Of a stretch of 64,000 nt of DNA, positions 54,171-63,197 are shown piece after piece. The translations under genes and the position numbers were made by a program. The notes beneath the pieces were generated by a model. The model had not been told where the DNA came from and searched no databases. It saw only the letters and a program-made list of their open reading frames with translations. This stretch comes from Odoribacter sp. AF15-53 (GTDB taxonomy: Bacteria; Bacteroidota; Bacteroidia; Bacteroidales; Marinifilaceae): contig NZ_QUHC01000002.1 in assembly GCF_003479425.1 (NCBI RefSeq), positions 1 through 64,000 of the forward strand, written 5' to 3'. The stretch's first letter is position 1; each line of letters opens with the position of its first letter.

Positions 54171-54504
54171 TATTCCTGAATGCCCCCCGGTATAACAAAC
54201 GCCGATCCCCACATACACCTCTTACCGGGGGCATTCTTCTAATAAATTTGAAAGTATTCCTGAATGCCCCTCGGCTGTAACAAACGCCGATCCTCACATA
54301 CACCTTCAAGCCGGGGGCATTCTTCTTAAAAATATTGAATGGCTATTCCTGAATGCCCCCCGGCTGTAACAAACGCCGATCCTCACATACACCTTCAAGC
54401 CGGGGGCATTCTTCTAAAAATATTTATGAGCTATCCTTGAATGCTCCCCGGTTGTAACAAACGCCGATCCTCACATACACCTTCTTAACCGGGGACATTC
54501 TTCC
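54171..54504. repeat. Four tandem copies of a structured hairpin element
   Basis: Units at 54171-54240, 54255-54326, 54344-54415 and 54432-54504 (70-73 bases) are separated by 14-17 AT-rich bases. Each has a long GC-rich stem (GAATGCCCCCCGG... with ...CCGGGGGCATTC) around a nearly invariant loop of about 28 bases containing AACAAACGCCGATCC and CACATACACC. Stem positions vary in a compensatory way: GGTA/TACC, GGCT/AGCC, GGCT/AGCC, GGTT/AACC. Transcription direction is unknown; plus is likely if read through from the DUF3868/OmpA gene. Confidence 0.85.
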
Positions 54505-54666
54505 AAAAGAGCCTGTCTGAAAAGTCTCTTCCCTACAAAATCACTCCCCCCTCCAACTCCCCCTTACACAGGGGGAGGGTTGATCACCAAGCGGTTTCCC
54601 CTCCTGTGTAAGGAGGGGCTAGGGGGGGTAGTTCTATGTAAATTGACTTTTCAGACAGGCTCTTTT
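54505..54666. mobile_element. MITE with 22-bp perfect terminal inverted repeats
   Basis: AAAAGAGCCTGTCTGAAAAG plus TC (54505-54526) is inverted perfectly at 54645-54666. The interior is itself imperfectly self-complementary, with CTCCCCCTTACACAGGGGGA and CCCCTCCTGTGTAAGGAGGG. There is no coding capacity. The ends resemble IS-type termini, but I cannot name the parent element. Confidence 0.75.
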
Positions 54667-54828
54667 TTATTTGTTTTCCACAACGATAATCAACCGCCAC
54701 ACGCTTTCAACACGAAACGATAGACACGATCCCGGAATGGCTTAAAAGGTAATTTCAGATTCAGCTCCAACCGAAACAAGGAAGATATCAGCAACCAGAA
54801 CACGGATAACCGGGACTCACCACAAGGA

Positions 54829-54863
54829 CAAAGCCGAACTAACTAGTCTTTATCTCGGCTTTG
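54829..54863. terminator. Terminator-like hairpin
   Basis: CAAAGCCGA (54829-54837) and TCGGCTTTG (54855-54863) pair; TGTCTCGTC-type direct repeats follow. The gene it would serve is unclear. Confidence 0.4.
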
Positions 54864-54934
54864 TCTCGTCTATGTCTCGTCTTTGATGCCTGATTTCAAA
54901 AGTATCACACCACAAAAAGGCTTGGAAGATTCTA

Positions 54935-55038
54935 GATTTACGATTTTAGATTAAATGATCCTGTGATTATAAAAAAAAGCGCAAGAATTGTGCGGGGAAA
55001 TCACTCAATCTAAAATTTAAAATCTAAAATCGTAAATT
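54935..55038. repeat. AT-rich inverted-repeat element next to xth
   Basis: GATTTACGATTTTAGATT (54935-54952) is inverted at 55021-55038 with one mismatch, around about 70 bases containing a GCGCAAGAATTGTGC stem. Related AATCTAAAATTTAAAATCT sequence occurs here (55007-55025), and similar TTTAGATTTTAAATTTTAGA occurs beside repeat copy E (63169-63188). Confidence 0.5.
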
Positions 55039-55807
55039 AATTAAGTTCCACGATCAGAACACAAGGACAATGATCTGAATGATACACTTCCGGCAAAATA
55101 TAAGCATCCTTCAGCCGAGATTTCAGATTCTCGCTTGCCATGCAATAATCAATGCGCCAACCTTTATTGTTTGCCCGGGCATTGAAACGATAACTCCACC
55201 ACGAGTATTTGCCTGCCTCTTCGGGGTGAAAATAACGGAACGTGTCGATAAAACCGGTATTGATAAAACCACCGATCCATTCCCGCTCTTCGGGCAAGAA
55301 ACCGCTATTCGTGGCATTACGCACCGGATCGTGAATATCAATCGGGCGATGACAAATATTATAATCCCCGCATAGAATCAATTGAGGACGGGTCTTCTGC
55401 AACTCCCCGATATAATGTTGAAAATCCTCCAGCCATTTCATTTTAAAAGCCTGTCGCTCGTCACCCATCGTGCCCGAAGGATGATACACGCTCACGATGG
55501 AAAGATCTCCATAATCGGCCCGGATGAAACGTCCCTCGTCATCATATTCCGGGATTCCCATCCCGTACTCCACGTGATCAGGTTCTACACGGGTCAGGAT
55601 AGCGACCCCGCTATATCCCTTTTTCTTCGCGGAAAAGAAATACGACCTGTACCCCAGCGCCTCGAATTCCAGCGTGGGAATCTGATCGGGTTGAGCCTTC
55701 GTTTCCTGTAAACACACCACATCCGGTTGTTCCTCTTCCAACCATCGCGTGAAGCCCTTCGATAAGGCCGCCCGCAACCCGTTCACGTTATATGTAATAA
55801 TCTTCAT
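55037..55807 (-). CDS. xth: Exodeoxyribonuclease III
   Basis: A 256-residue AP endonuclease/3'-5' exonuclease from ATG 55807 (MKIITYNVNGLRAALSKGF); an upstream in-frame ATG at 55891 gives 28 extra residues that do not fit the family. Motifs: DVVCLQETKAQPDQI (metal Glu), YSGVAILTR, LCGDYNICHRPIDIHDP (Asp/Asn pair), SWWSYRFNARANNKGWRIDY and SDHCPCVL (catalytic His). It acts in base-excision repair in the cytoplasm. Confidence 0.95.
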   Translation of the reverse strand: MKIITYNVNGLRAALSKGFTRWLEEEQPDVVCLQETKAQPDQIPTLEFEALGYRSYFFSAKKKGYSGVAILTRVEPDHVEYGMGIPEYDDEGRFIRADYGDLSIVSVYHPSGTMGDERQAFKMKWLEDFQHYIGELQKTRPQLILCGDYNICHRPIDIHDPVRNATNSGFLPEEREWIGGFINTGFIDTFRYFHPEEAGKYSWWSYRFNARANNKGWRIDYCMASENLKSRLKDAYILPEVYHSDHCPCVLIVELN

Positions 55808-55915
55808 ATCATTTATTTTTACAATTTGCATCAAACTTACAAAAAATATCGACCCGCCAGTACACGTGGCGGGTCGAATATGATAAATCAAAACCTATTA
55901 CGAGAAGTAATTCCT

Positions 55916-56605
55916 TTATTCCAGATATTTACGGGATATCGGACGTAATTGCTCGTCCAAGTCGTACACCTGAGGAACTCCTGTCGGGATTTCCAGTTTG
56001 ATAATTTCCTCGTCGCTAATATCGTCTAGATACTTGATCAACGCCCGCAAGCTGTTCCCGTGAGCTGTCACCAGAACGGTCTTGCCGGAAAGCAACGAAG
56101 GTGCGATATAATCCTGCCAGAACGGGAGAACCCGTGTAATCGTCAAAGCCAGCGACTCGCCCAAGGGGAGCGCGGCGGGATCGACATCCCTGTACTTATC
56201 TTCGTAAACGGCACAACGAGGATCGTCCGGTTCGAGCAAAGGTGGTGTCACGTCAAAACTTCTACGCCAGATATGCACCTGCTCTTCCCCGTACTTCTTC
56301 GCCGTTTCTGCTTTGTTTAATCCCTGTAATGCCCCGTAATGTCGCTCATTCAAACGCCAATGATGAATTTCCGGTACCCAAACCCGGTCCACGATCCCCG
56401 CTAAAATATGCTGTGTACGGATTGCCCGTCTCAACACGGAAGAATAAGCCACGTCAAACAGGAGTTCATGCTTCTTGATCAGCTCCCCGGCCCGACGTGC
56501 TTCTTTCTCTCCCCGTTCACTCAGATCGACATCCGTCCATCCGGTAAACCGGTTCTCCTTGTTCCAGACACTTTCCCCATGCCGTACCAATATTAACTTG
56601 TACAT
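55916..56605 (-). CDS. gpmA: 2,3-bisphosphoglycerate-dependent phosphoglycerate mutase
   Basis: A 229-residue glycolytic enzyme interconverting 3- and 2-phosphoglycerate. The phosphohistidine motif is [20 protein letters not shown]; others are [32 protein letters not shown] and [18 protein letters not shown]. It is slightly shorter than the 247-250 residues common in the family because the C-terminus ends early. It is separated from xth by about 110 bases. Confidence 0.95.
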   Translation of the reverse strand: MYKLILVRHGESVWNKENRFTGWTDVDLSERGEKEARRAGELIKKHELLFDVAYSSVLRRAIRTQHILAGIVDRVWVPEIHHWRLNERHYGALQGLNKAETAKKYGEEQVHIWRRSFDVTPPLLEPDDPRCAVYEDKYRDVDPAALPLGESLALTITRVLPFWQDYIAPSLLSGKTVLVTAHGNSLRALIKYLDDISDEEIIKLEIPTGVPQVYDLDEQLRPISRKYLE

Positions 56606-56724
56606 AACCTTATCTTTAATTGATTATAGAAGTTATACGGGTGCCGTCCGAAAATGTTTCTTCGCCCGTGATCAAGGGATCTCGCTTCTTATCAAAGAAA
56701 TTATTCGGAAAGCAGCATACCCTC

Positions 56725-57618
56725 CTAATAGTAATTCCGCAAAGCGGGCTTGATACAGATACCGATTCTCACCATCGACACGTAGCGATCGTATTCCAAC
56801 AGATTCTCGGCATAACCGTTATAATATTGCAAAAACAAATACTCGTTTGCCTTGCGAGAAGGTTTAAAATTAACCTCCAACGTCGTGTTCATGTTTATAA
56901 ACTTCCGGCGGGGATTGATCACGGCAGAACACCACAAACGCTCGTCGGCGCTCTGGTAATTAAACGCCACGAACCCGTAGCCCTTGTACTTCAGCAAATC
57001 GGGATTTCCCTCCTGATCTACCCAACCTCCCCACAATTTCAACTGGGTAGAGAAACGATAATCAATGAACCACGAACCGGAAAGGGAGATATAATTCCAA
57101 CTACGGGAAGCTAGCGAATCCCGACCGTTCGACTCGTGTTCGAACGAGAGTACCGCTATCCCCACAAGCTGATTACGATAGATCACCGCCTTACTCAAAC
57201 TAATTCCAGGGTTGAAATTATTATCCAAGAAAGGACTCGACTCCCCGTATATATCCCAAAACGACTTTTGCGTGTAGGTTAGGTACAGGAAGGTCTTGAA
57301 AGGCAAGATACTTTTGGTCAACCGTTGCCGGATACTGATTTGAAACTTGGCATCCGCGCTATGCTTGTCGATCTTCCGGTTCGTGGGAACTCCCGTGACA
57401 AAATAATTGTCCCGGAATATCCCGAAACTCGGCGTGTTATCAAACAATTCCAAAGCTGTCTTCTCATCCACGGCCACGGAACCGCCTTTCTTCTGTTTAC
57501 CGAGTTCTTCCCGTTCCAGCAAGATCTTTCGCTCCTCCTCGGTCTGCGCTTGCAACAATTGCGGGTAGAACAGCCCGAACAAAACGATCATAAAAATACC
57601 TTGCACTTTCCCTTTCAT
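56725..57618 (-). CDS. Outer-membrane phospholipase A1-like protein
   Basis: A 297-residue outer-membrane protein with a signal peptide of about 24 residues. It has the OMPLA pattern: FLYLTYTQKSFWDIYGESSP, FNPGISLSKAVI, FEHESNGRDSLASRSWN (catalytic His and Ser) and FLQYYNGYAENLLEYDRYVS. This fits phospholipase A1, a 12-strand barrel that hydrolyses misplaced phospholipids in the outer leaflet. The start may be the upstream ATG of MKGKVQGIFM. It lies 4 bases after the small membrane protein gene, so they are probably cotranscribed. Confidence 0.9.
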   Translation of the reverse strand: MKGKVQGIFMIVLFGLFYPQLLQAQTEEERKILLEREELGKQKKGGSVAVDEKTALELFDNTPSFGIFRDNYFVTGVPTNRKIDKHSADAKFQISIRQRLTKSILPFKTFLYLTYTQKSFWDIYGESSPFLDNNFNPGISLSKAVIYRNQLVGIAVLSFEHESNGRDSLASRSWNYISLSGSWFIDYRFSTQLKLWGGWVDQEGNPDLLKYKGYGFVAFNYQSADERLWCSAVINPRRKFINMNTTLEVNFKPSRKANEYLFLQYYNGYAENLLEYDRYVSMVRIGICIKPALRNYY

Positions 57619-57622
57619 AAAC

Positions 57623-57871
57623 TCACGAATTTTTCTTACTAAACAACGACACGATCGCTAACAACACGATCGCTCCCACCGTTGCCGTGATCAAACTCCC
57701 GATAACACCCGTTGTCCATATCCCCATAACACCGAAGAGCCAACCGCCCAACACCCCACCGATAATTCCCACGATCAGGTTCACGATCAATCCCATTCCT
57801 CCCCCGCGTACAATCTTCCCTGCCAGATACCCGGCTAAGATTCCAATCAAAATATACCATATAAACATCAT
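57623..57871 (-). CDS. GlsB/YeaQ/YmgE-family membrane protein
   Basis: An 82-residue protein with three membrane segments rich in glycine: WYILIGILAGYLAGKIVRGG, GLIVNLIVGIIGGVLGGWLF and TTGVIGSLITATVGAIVLLA. It is typical of the transglycosylase-associated family, linked to stress responses; the molecular role is unknown. It precedes the phospholipase gene by 4 bases. Confidence 0.93.
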   Translation of the reverse strand: MMFIWYILIGILAGYLAGKIVRGGGMGLIVNLIVGIIGGVLGGWLFGVMGIWTTGVIGSLITATVGAIVLLAIVSLFSKKNS

Positions 57872-57961
57872 AACTTATAAAATTTAGGTTAATCTATCTA
57901 TTTAAACTAAAGACGCCCCAAAAAAGTTATAACATTTCGACATTTAAATCATGATATAACT

Positions 57962-58021
57962 AAAAAAAGCGAGTGTGTCTAACAAGTCTATTTACATAGA
58001 TTTGTTAGACACACTCGCTTT
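57962..58021 (-). terminator. Strong terminator of the Pit/DUF47 operon
   Basis: AAAGCGAGTGTGTCTAACAA (57966-57985) is perfectly inverted at 58002-58021, with an inner TCTA/TAGA. On the minus strand it is followed by TTTT, right after the pit stop. The 20-bp arms are unusually long and GTGTGTCTAAC resembles an IS-end, so it may be a folded MITE acting as a terminator. Confidence 0.8.
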
Positions 58022-58037
58022 ATAAAAACAATAAGTT

Positions 58038-59072
58038 CTACTTTGGCAGGGTCAAGAACAATCCCATGATCCAGTATACAAGACCGGACATCAAGATCGT
58101 TGCCGGAATGGTCAATACCCACGCCGCAACAATATTCGTGGCCGTGGCCCAACGCACGGAAGCAATCCCTTTCGTGATTCCCACCCCGATGATGGACCCG
58201 GTAATCGTGTGTGTCGTACTCACCGGGATTCCTAACACGGCTGTACCCATAAGCGTCAAGGCCCCGGATGTTTCCGCGCAGAAGCCCTGCACGGGCTTCA
58301 ATCGGGCTAACCCGTCACCCAACGTCTTGATCACTTTCTTACCCCCGATAATCGTACCTAGGGCAATCACCGAATAGCAGGTAACAATCAACCAAACAGG
58401 CACGTGAAACGCTCCCGTGTTCTCGTACAGATAATCGCTTACAAACGTGTTACTTCCCGCAACACTATATAACAGGATAGCGATAATGCCCATCGTCTTC
58501 TGGGCATCGTTGGCCCCATGTCCCAGGCTGAATATAGCGGAAGAGAAAAGCTGTAACCCTTTAAATAATCCCTCCACTTTCATCGGGTGTTTCTTATGAA
58601 ATACCAGCATCGTGAGGCACATCATGAAGAATCCCAGAATCATACCGATCAAGGGAGAAAGCACGATAAAAATAGCAATTTTGAATATCCCGGACGCGAA
58701 TAGGGCCGAGCTTCCGTAAGTAAACCACACCGGACCGATCAAACCACCGATCAAGGCATGCGACACGCTGATCGGCATCCCGAAATGAGTACACAACCAT
58801 ACCCAGATCACCGAACCGATCAAAGCGGCTAATATCAGATATTCATTAATTCTTGCAGGGTCTACAATTCCTTCTCCCATCGTGTGCGCCACGCTCACAC
58901 CAAAAATAAAGATCGCGGCGAAGTTCCAGAAAGCAGCCCAAAGAACGGCCATGGTGGGAGAAAATACACGCGTCGCAACAATGGTAGCGATCGAGTTGGC
59001 CGCATCATTCATTCCATTCAGGAAGTCGAAAAGAAGAGCGATCACAATAGCTAAAAGAACGATTGTCAACAT
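58038..59072 (-). CDS. pit: Low-affinity inorganic phosphate transporter (Pit family)
   Basis: A 344-residue polytopic membrane protein with the duplicated Pit signature: FLNGMNDAANSIATIVATRV near the N-terminus and SLGHGANDAQKTMGIIAILL in the second half. It has about ten membrane segments. It imports phosphate as a metal-phosphate complex with protons. It starts 5 bases after its DUF47 partner, the normal pair. Confidence 0.95.
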   Translation of the reverse strand: MLTIVLLAIVIALLFDFLNGMNDAANSIATIVATRVFSPTMAVLWAAFWNFAAIFIFGVSVAHTMGEGIVDPARINEYLILAALIGSVIWVWLCTHFGMPISVSHALIGGLIGPVWFTYGSSALFASGIFKIAIFIVLSPLIGMILGFFMMCLTMLVFHKKHPMKVEGLFKGLQLFSSAIFSLGHGANDAQKTMGIIAILLYSVAGSNTFVSDYLYENTGAFHVPVWLIVTCYSVIALGTIIGGKKVIKTLGDGLARLKPVQGFCAETSGALTLMGTAVLGIPVSTTHTITGSIIGVGITKGIASVRWATATNIVAAWVLTIPATILMSGLVYWIMGLFLTLPK

Positions 59073-59077
59073 AGCGA

Positions 59078-59728
59078 TCAGGCAAATTTAATAATAATAC
59101 CTCTCACGGTGTCTCCCACGTCTTTTGCCCGGTCGGTAGCATCTTCCAATACTTGACCGATATTCTTCAATTTCACAAGCTCGATGGCATCTTTCTCGTT
59201 GGCGAACACGTCACTCATGAATTGCTCGTACAAATCGTCGACGTCATGCTCGATCTTCTTGATACGAACACATTTCTCGTTAATTTCCTGGGGTCTTTTC
59301 TGGATAAATTCCATCTCGTTCATAATATCCTGCAATATCCGGGCATCTTCCACGATACATTGTCCCATGGCAATCAACAACTGATTCACGTTTTTCGGAC
59401 GATACATCAACATGCGCTTGGCTGCATCGTGAATAAAATCAAGAAATGTATCCATACGACCGCTTAATAAGTTGATATCTTCCCGGTCAAAGGGAGTCAC
59501 AAACGTCTTGTTCAACTCCTCGTACAACTTGGCCGTGATCTCATCCCCGCTATGCTCGTACTCTTTTACTCGCTTGTACAAAGCCTTCTGTTTGTCATAG
59601 TCTTGCTCTTGTAAAAGCTCCACGAGAAGCTTAGCCGCAGCCTCTATATTAGCGGCTTGTTCAATATACAAAGGGTAAAACTTTTTTTCCTTTACCACAA
59701 AAAACTGAAGAAATCGGTCTATTTTCAT
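59078..59728 (-). CDS. DUF47 (PhoU-like) phosphate transport accessory protein
   Basis: A 216-residue cytoplasmic helical protein: FVVKEKKFYPLYIEQAANIE, YEHSGDEITAKLYEELNKTF, TPFDREDINLLSGRMDTFLD and KIEHDVDDLYEQFMSDVF. The EHxxD and DRED patterns are the metal-cluster motifs of PhoU-like proteins. DUF47 proteins modulate the adjacent Pit transporter. It is the first gene of the two-gene operon. Confidence 0.93.
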   Translation of the reverse strand: MKIDRFLQFFVVKEKKFYPLYIEQAANIEAAAKLLVELLQEQDYDKQKALYKRVKEYEHSGDEITAKLYEELNKTFVTPFDREDINLLSGRMDTFLDFIHDAAKRMLMYRPKNVNQLLIAMGQCIVEDARILQDIMNEMEFIQKRPQEINEKCVRIKKIEHDVDDLYEQFMSDVFANEKDAIELVKLKNIGQVLEDATDRAKDVGDTVRGIIIKFA

Positions 59729-59818
59729 ATTTATTATTGATTAGCACACAAATGTAATATCCCTATGCATACATTCGAGTTAAAAAATTAAAAATATATA
59801 ATCTTTTTTTCCACCATT

Positions 59819-60826
59819 TCAGACTCGGGCAATAGAAAGAAAACAAGTGAAAAGAACCAGGGTTGTTCCCAACCAGAGACGCTCTGCCAAAACCGGTGAT
59901 ACTCCCCACAAACGATACTCCAAAGCATCATGCCGACACGCGGAAAGACAATCCCCGCAAAGCGTACAATTGACTTCCGGATGTCCTCGCAACACACTTT
60001 CTTTCGATAAGGCCCCATAACGACACACCCGGGTACAAGCCATGCAATGCAGGCAACGATTATTCATCCCGAATCGCCAGGGAGAAATATATTTCAGGTA
60101 CATCACCAATGTCCCCGCCGGGCAATAGGAGGAGCAATGCACGGCGATATGACGTTTCCGGGACACGAACAAGATCACGGCACCCCCAGTTATACCGGCG
60201 AAAGCCGCTATAACTGCAGAATAAATCACCGGGATATCGAATACCCGCAAGACCGAAGCGACAAGAATGAACAACAGCAACACCGTCCAACGCAATTTTG
60301 CCCTCACTCCCGGAGAAAACCTTTCCCTCCTGCCCGTTTTACCCGCGGCCAGATTATCCCATGCTCCGAAATAACACAACTGACTGCACCAAGCTCCCCC
60401 GGAAAGTAAAATTGTCACGATAAACAAGAAAGGCATGAACGACATCTCTCCCCGGTAAAATACCCCGGCGGGGATCAATCCGGGTATCGGGAAATGCAGT
60501 TTACCAGACATCAAGAACACGCTATCCGCAAAGATACCCAGCAACAACTGGGTAAAGAAAACGATCGAAAACAACATCCAAATCCGTCTCCGCCATATCC
60601 CCCGTCGTTCCCGATCAAACATCTGCAAGTATAACCACCCCCCGAAAAGAGCCGCCAACGTCAGTTGAAACCACCCTCCCCAACCGGGCAACAATCTTTC
60701 GCCCAAAAGCAAAGGAGGTTTTACAACAACCTGTACGACAGAAAGCAACATTCCAGAGAGGAGTGTCGTAAGGATTGCCCCCGGCAAAGCTTCTTTTCGA
60801 ATACAAACTTTTTTTCTCATAACCAT
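59819..60826 (-). CDS. NapH/MauN-type membrane ferredoxin
   Basis: A 335-residue protein with several membrane helices in the first 240 residues (GAILTTLLSGMLLSVVQVVV, LSGGAWCSQLCYFGAWDNLA). Two 4Fe-4S clusters follow near 265-315: CLHCMACTRVCRYGALS and CTLCGDCLSACRHDALEYRL, each CxxCxxCxxxC. A CSSYCPAG motif also lies near 243. The design resembles NapH/NosR-related electron carriers between quinones and reductases. The electron partner is not encoded nearby. It is divergent from the KefB-like antiporter. Confidence 0.85.
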   Translation of the reverse strand: MVMRKKVCIRKEALPGAILTTLLSGMLLSVVQVVVKPPLLLGERLLPGWGGWFQLTLAALFGGWLYLQMFDRERRGIWRRRIWMLFSIVFFTQLLLGIFADSVFLMSGKLHFPIPGLIPAGVFYRGEMSFMPFLFIVTILLSGGAWCSQLCYFGAWDNLAAGKTGRRERFSPGVRAKLRWTVLLLFILVASVLRVFDIPVIYSAVIAAFAGITGGAVILFVSRKRHIAVHCSSYCPAGTLVMYLKYISPWRFGMNNRCLHCMACTRVCRYGALSKESVLRGHPEVNCTLCGDCLSACRHDALEYRLWGVSPVLAERLWLGTTLVLFTCFLSIARV

Positions 60827-60868
60827 TACAAAGATAAACGATATTTACTCATCCAAATCAAAAATCAT

Positions 60869-60876
60869 TAACTTTG
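60869..60876 (+). promoter_or_regulatory. -7 box of the KefB-like gene
   Basis: TAACTTTG is an exact TAnnTTTG match, 22 bases before the start codon; no good TTTG -33 box is visible. Confidence 0.5.
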
Positions 60877-60897
60877 CTCCTGTAAAATAGTAACACC

Positions 60898-63162
60898 ATG
60901 TCAGACATTCCAGTCTTAATATCGGATTTGGCGATTATCCTTTTTTCCGCTGGATTAATAACCATCATTTTCAAATGGCTAAAACAACCTGTCGTGCTGG
61001 GTTATATCATGGCAGGGATTATAGCGGGCCCCTATACTTTCGGTGGTCCGATGATCATGGATGCCGAAAACATTCATATCTGGGCGGATATCGGGGTTAT
61101 TTTCCTCTTGTTCGCGCTTGGATTGGATTTTAGTTTCAAGAAACTGATGAACATCGGGGGAACCGCCATGATCAGCGCTCTCACCATCGTGGGGGCCATG
61201 ATGATGTTAGGATATATCGCCGGATTGTCACTCGGCTGGGGGCACATGAACAGTCTTTTCCTCGGTGGGATGCTATCTATGTCCTCGACCACGATCATCT
61301 TCAAAGCATTCGATGACATGGGGTTACGCAATCAACGATTCGCGGGAGTCGTTTTCGGGATTCTCGTCGTGGAAGACCTTTTCGCCGTGGTACTCATGGT
61401 GTTGCTTTCCACGTTGGCGGTCAGTAAACATTTCGAAGGTATGGAAATGGTCAGTAGTATCCTGAAATTAACGGCCTTCCTCGTGTTCTGGTCTATCACG
61501 GGTATTTTCCTGATCCCGACCTTTCTGAAAAAAGCCAAACAATGGTTGAACGGGGAAACGTTGCTTGTTGTATCCCTGGGTCTTTGCCTAGGCATGGTTC
61601 TGCTTGCCGTGAAAGCCGGATTTTCTTCCGCTTTAGGTGCTTTTGTCATGGGGTCCATCCTAGCCGAAACTATTGAAGCCGAAAACATAGAACACCTTAT
61701 CAAACCCGTGAAAGACTTGTTCGGAGCCATTTTCTTCGTCTCGGTCGGGATGATGATTGATCCCGCCATGCTAATCGAATACTGGTTCCCGATCCTGCTG
61801 ATCACGCTGGTGGTTATCGTGGGACAGGTCACATTCGCGGCTTCCGGGGTCTTGTTATCGGGACAAAGCCTCAAAATTGCCATCCAGTCGGGATTCTCTC
61901 TCGCCCAGATTGGAGAGTTCGCCTTTATCATCGCCAGCTTGGGTATGACCTTACACGTGACGGACAAATTCCTGTATCCTATCGTGGTAACCGTTTCCGT
62001 CATTACCACATTCTTCACACCTTACATGATCCGCATGGCCGATCCCGCCTATCAATTCATTACAAAACATTTCCCCCGCTCCTGGATTAATTTCCTTGAC
62101 AGGTATAGCACCGGGACAAATACCATTCACCACAAAGGCACGTGGCAACGCTTACTCAAAGCCCTGTGTCGTATCGTGGTCACTTACTCGATCTTATCCG
62201 TTTTCACGATAGCACTATTCCTGCAATACCTGACTCCGTTAATTCGAAAAGAACTTCCCGGAATACAAGGAGGTATCGTGAGCGCCGTGGCCATACTATT
62301 GCTGATCTCGCCATTCCTACGGGCCATGATGATGAAAAAGAACCATTCGGAAGAGTTCCAGCAATTGTGGAATGACAATAAGTACAACCGGGGACCGCTT
62401 ATTTCCCTTATCGTTCTGCGTGTTGCCCTTTGTATAGGTATCGTAATGTTCGTTATATCCAGCCTGATAAACGTGGCCGCGGGCCTGTTGCTGATTATTG
62501 CATCCGCCATTATTTCATTCTTCATTTACTCCAAACGATTAAAAAAATATTCGATCCAACTGGAACGCCGTTTTCTACGCAATTTTACCGCACGCCAACA
62601 GGAACAAGAACGAAAATCCCCGATCAAACAGCGTTTCGTGAAGCATTTGCTTGACCGAGACTTGCATCTGGCTGATTTCGAAGTCTCGCAATCCTCTCCC
62701 AGCGTGGGCAAAACACTTAAAGAGCTAAATTTCCGCCAGACTTGCGGGGTCAGCGTGGTCACGATCATCCGGGGTGAGGAACGAATCAACATCCCCGGTG
62801 GAGAAGAACGCCTCTATCCTTTTGACCATATCATCGTGGCCGCCACGGATAACGAGATCGAAGTTTTCCGCAAGTTCGTGGAGAACCGAGTGCAACAACG
62901 CAAGGAAGAACTCGAACAACAGAAAGCCCCGGAAGTCAGTCTAGAACAATTTATCATCGAAAAAGACACCACCTTAATCGGACGTTCCATAATAGAATCC
63001 GGCATCCGGGATAAAGCCGCCTGTCTCGTCATCGGCATCGAACGGGGAGGTACTTCCATCATGAACCCAGTCCCTACCACCGTATTTGAAGAAGGCGATG
63101 TCGTATGGATCGTTGGAGAAAAAGACAAACTACTCCAACTGGCAGCAGGAAAAACGATCTAA
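60898..63162 (+). CDS. CPA2 cation:proton antiporter (KefB-like) with two RCK_C domains
   Basis: A 754-residue protein. About 12 membrane segments make the CPA2 exchanger (about 1-385: GYIMAGIIAGPYTFGGPMIM, FLLFALGLDFSFKKLMNIGG, SMSSTTIIFKAFDDMG, GVVFGILVVEDLFAVVLMVL). A further hydrophobic region (about 415-545) is followed by two RCK_C domains (about 590-665 and 690-750, each with ...RGEERINIPGGEERLYPFD or ...TTVFEEGDVVWIVGEKDK). No Rossmann RCK_N is evident. It probably exchanges K+ or Na+ for protons, gated by a ligand at the C-terminus. Confidence 0.92.
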   Translation: MSDIPVLISDLAIILFSAGLITIIFKWLKQPVVLGYIMAGIIAGPYTFGGPMIMDAENIHIWADIGVIFLLFALGLDFSFKKLMNIGGTAMISALTIVGAMMMLGYIAGLSLGWGHMNSLFLGGMLSMSSTTIIFKAFDDMGLRNQRFAGVVFGILVVEDLFAVVLMVLLSTLAVSKHFEGMEMVSSILKLTAFLVFWSITGIFLIPTFLKKAKQWLNGETLLVVSLGLCLGMVLLAVKAGFSSALGAFVMGSILAETIEAENIEHLIKPVKDLFGAIFFVSVGMMIDPAMLIEYWFPILLITLVVIVGQVTFAASGVLLSGQSLKIAIQSGFSLAQIGEFAFIIASLGMTLHVTDKFLYPIVVTVSVITTFFTPYMIRMADPAYQFITKHFPRSWINFLDRYSTGTNTIHHKGTWQRLLKALCRIVVTYSILSVFTIALFLQYLTPLIRKELPGIQGGIVSAVAILLLISPFLRAMMMKKNHSEEFQQLWNDNKYNRGPLISLIVLRVALCIGIVMFVISSLINVAAGLLLIIASAIISFFIYSKRLKKYSIQLERRFLRNFTARQQEQERKSPIKQRFVKHLLDRDLHLADFEVSQSSPSVGKTLKELNFRQTCGVSVVTIIRGEERINIPGGEERLYPFDHIIVAATDNEIEVFRKFVENRVQQRKEELEQQKAPEVSLEQFIIEKDTTLIGRSIIESGIRDKAACLVIGIERGGTSIMNPVPTTVFEEGDVVWIVGEKDKLLQLAAGKTI

Positions 63163-63197
63163 TAATTTTAGATTTTAAATTTTAGATTAAATAATTC

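Noticed and set aside
54171..54504. CRISPR array
   Set aside because: There are only four units of about 70 bases. The spacers are 14-17 bases and AT-rich, the repeats are hairpins with variable stems, and no cas genes lie nearby.
54171..54504. Integron attC sites
   Set aside because: Long hairpins with extended loops recall attC, but the GTTRRRY/RYYYAAC core sites are absent, there is no integron integrase and no cassette genes lie between units.
54171..54504. Four successive simple terminators
   Set aside because: T-runs after the stems are poor (TTCTTCT) and the long invariant loop is not explained by termination alone.
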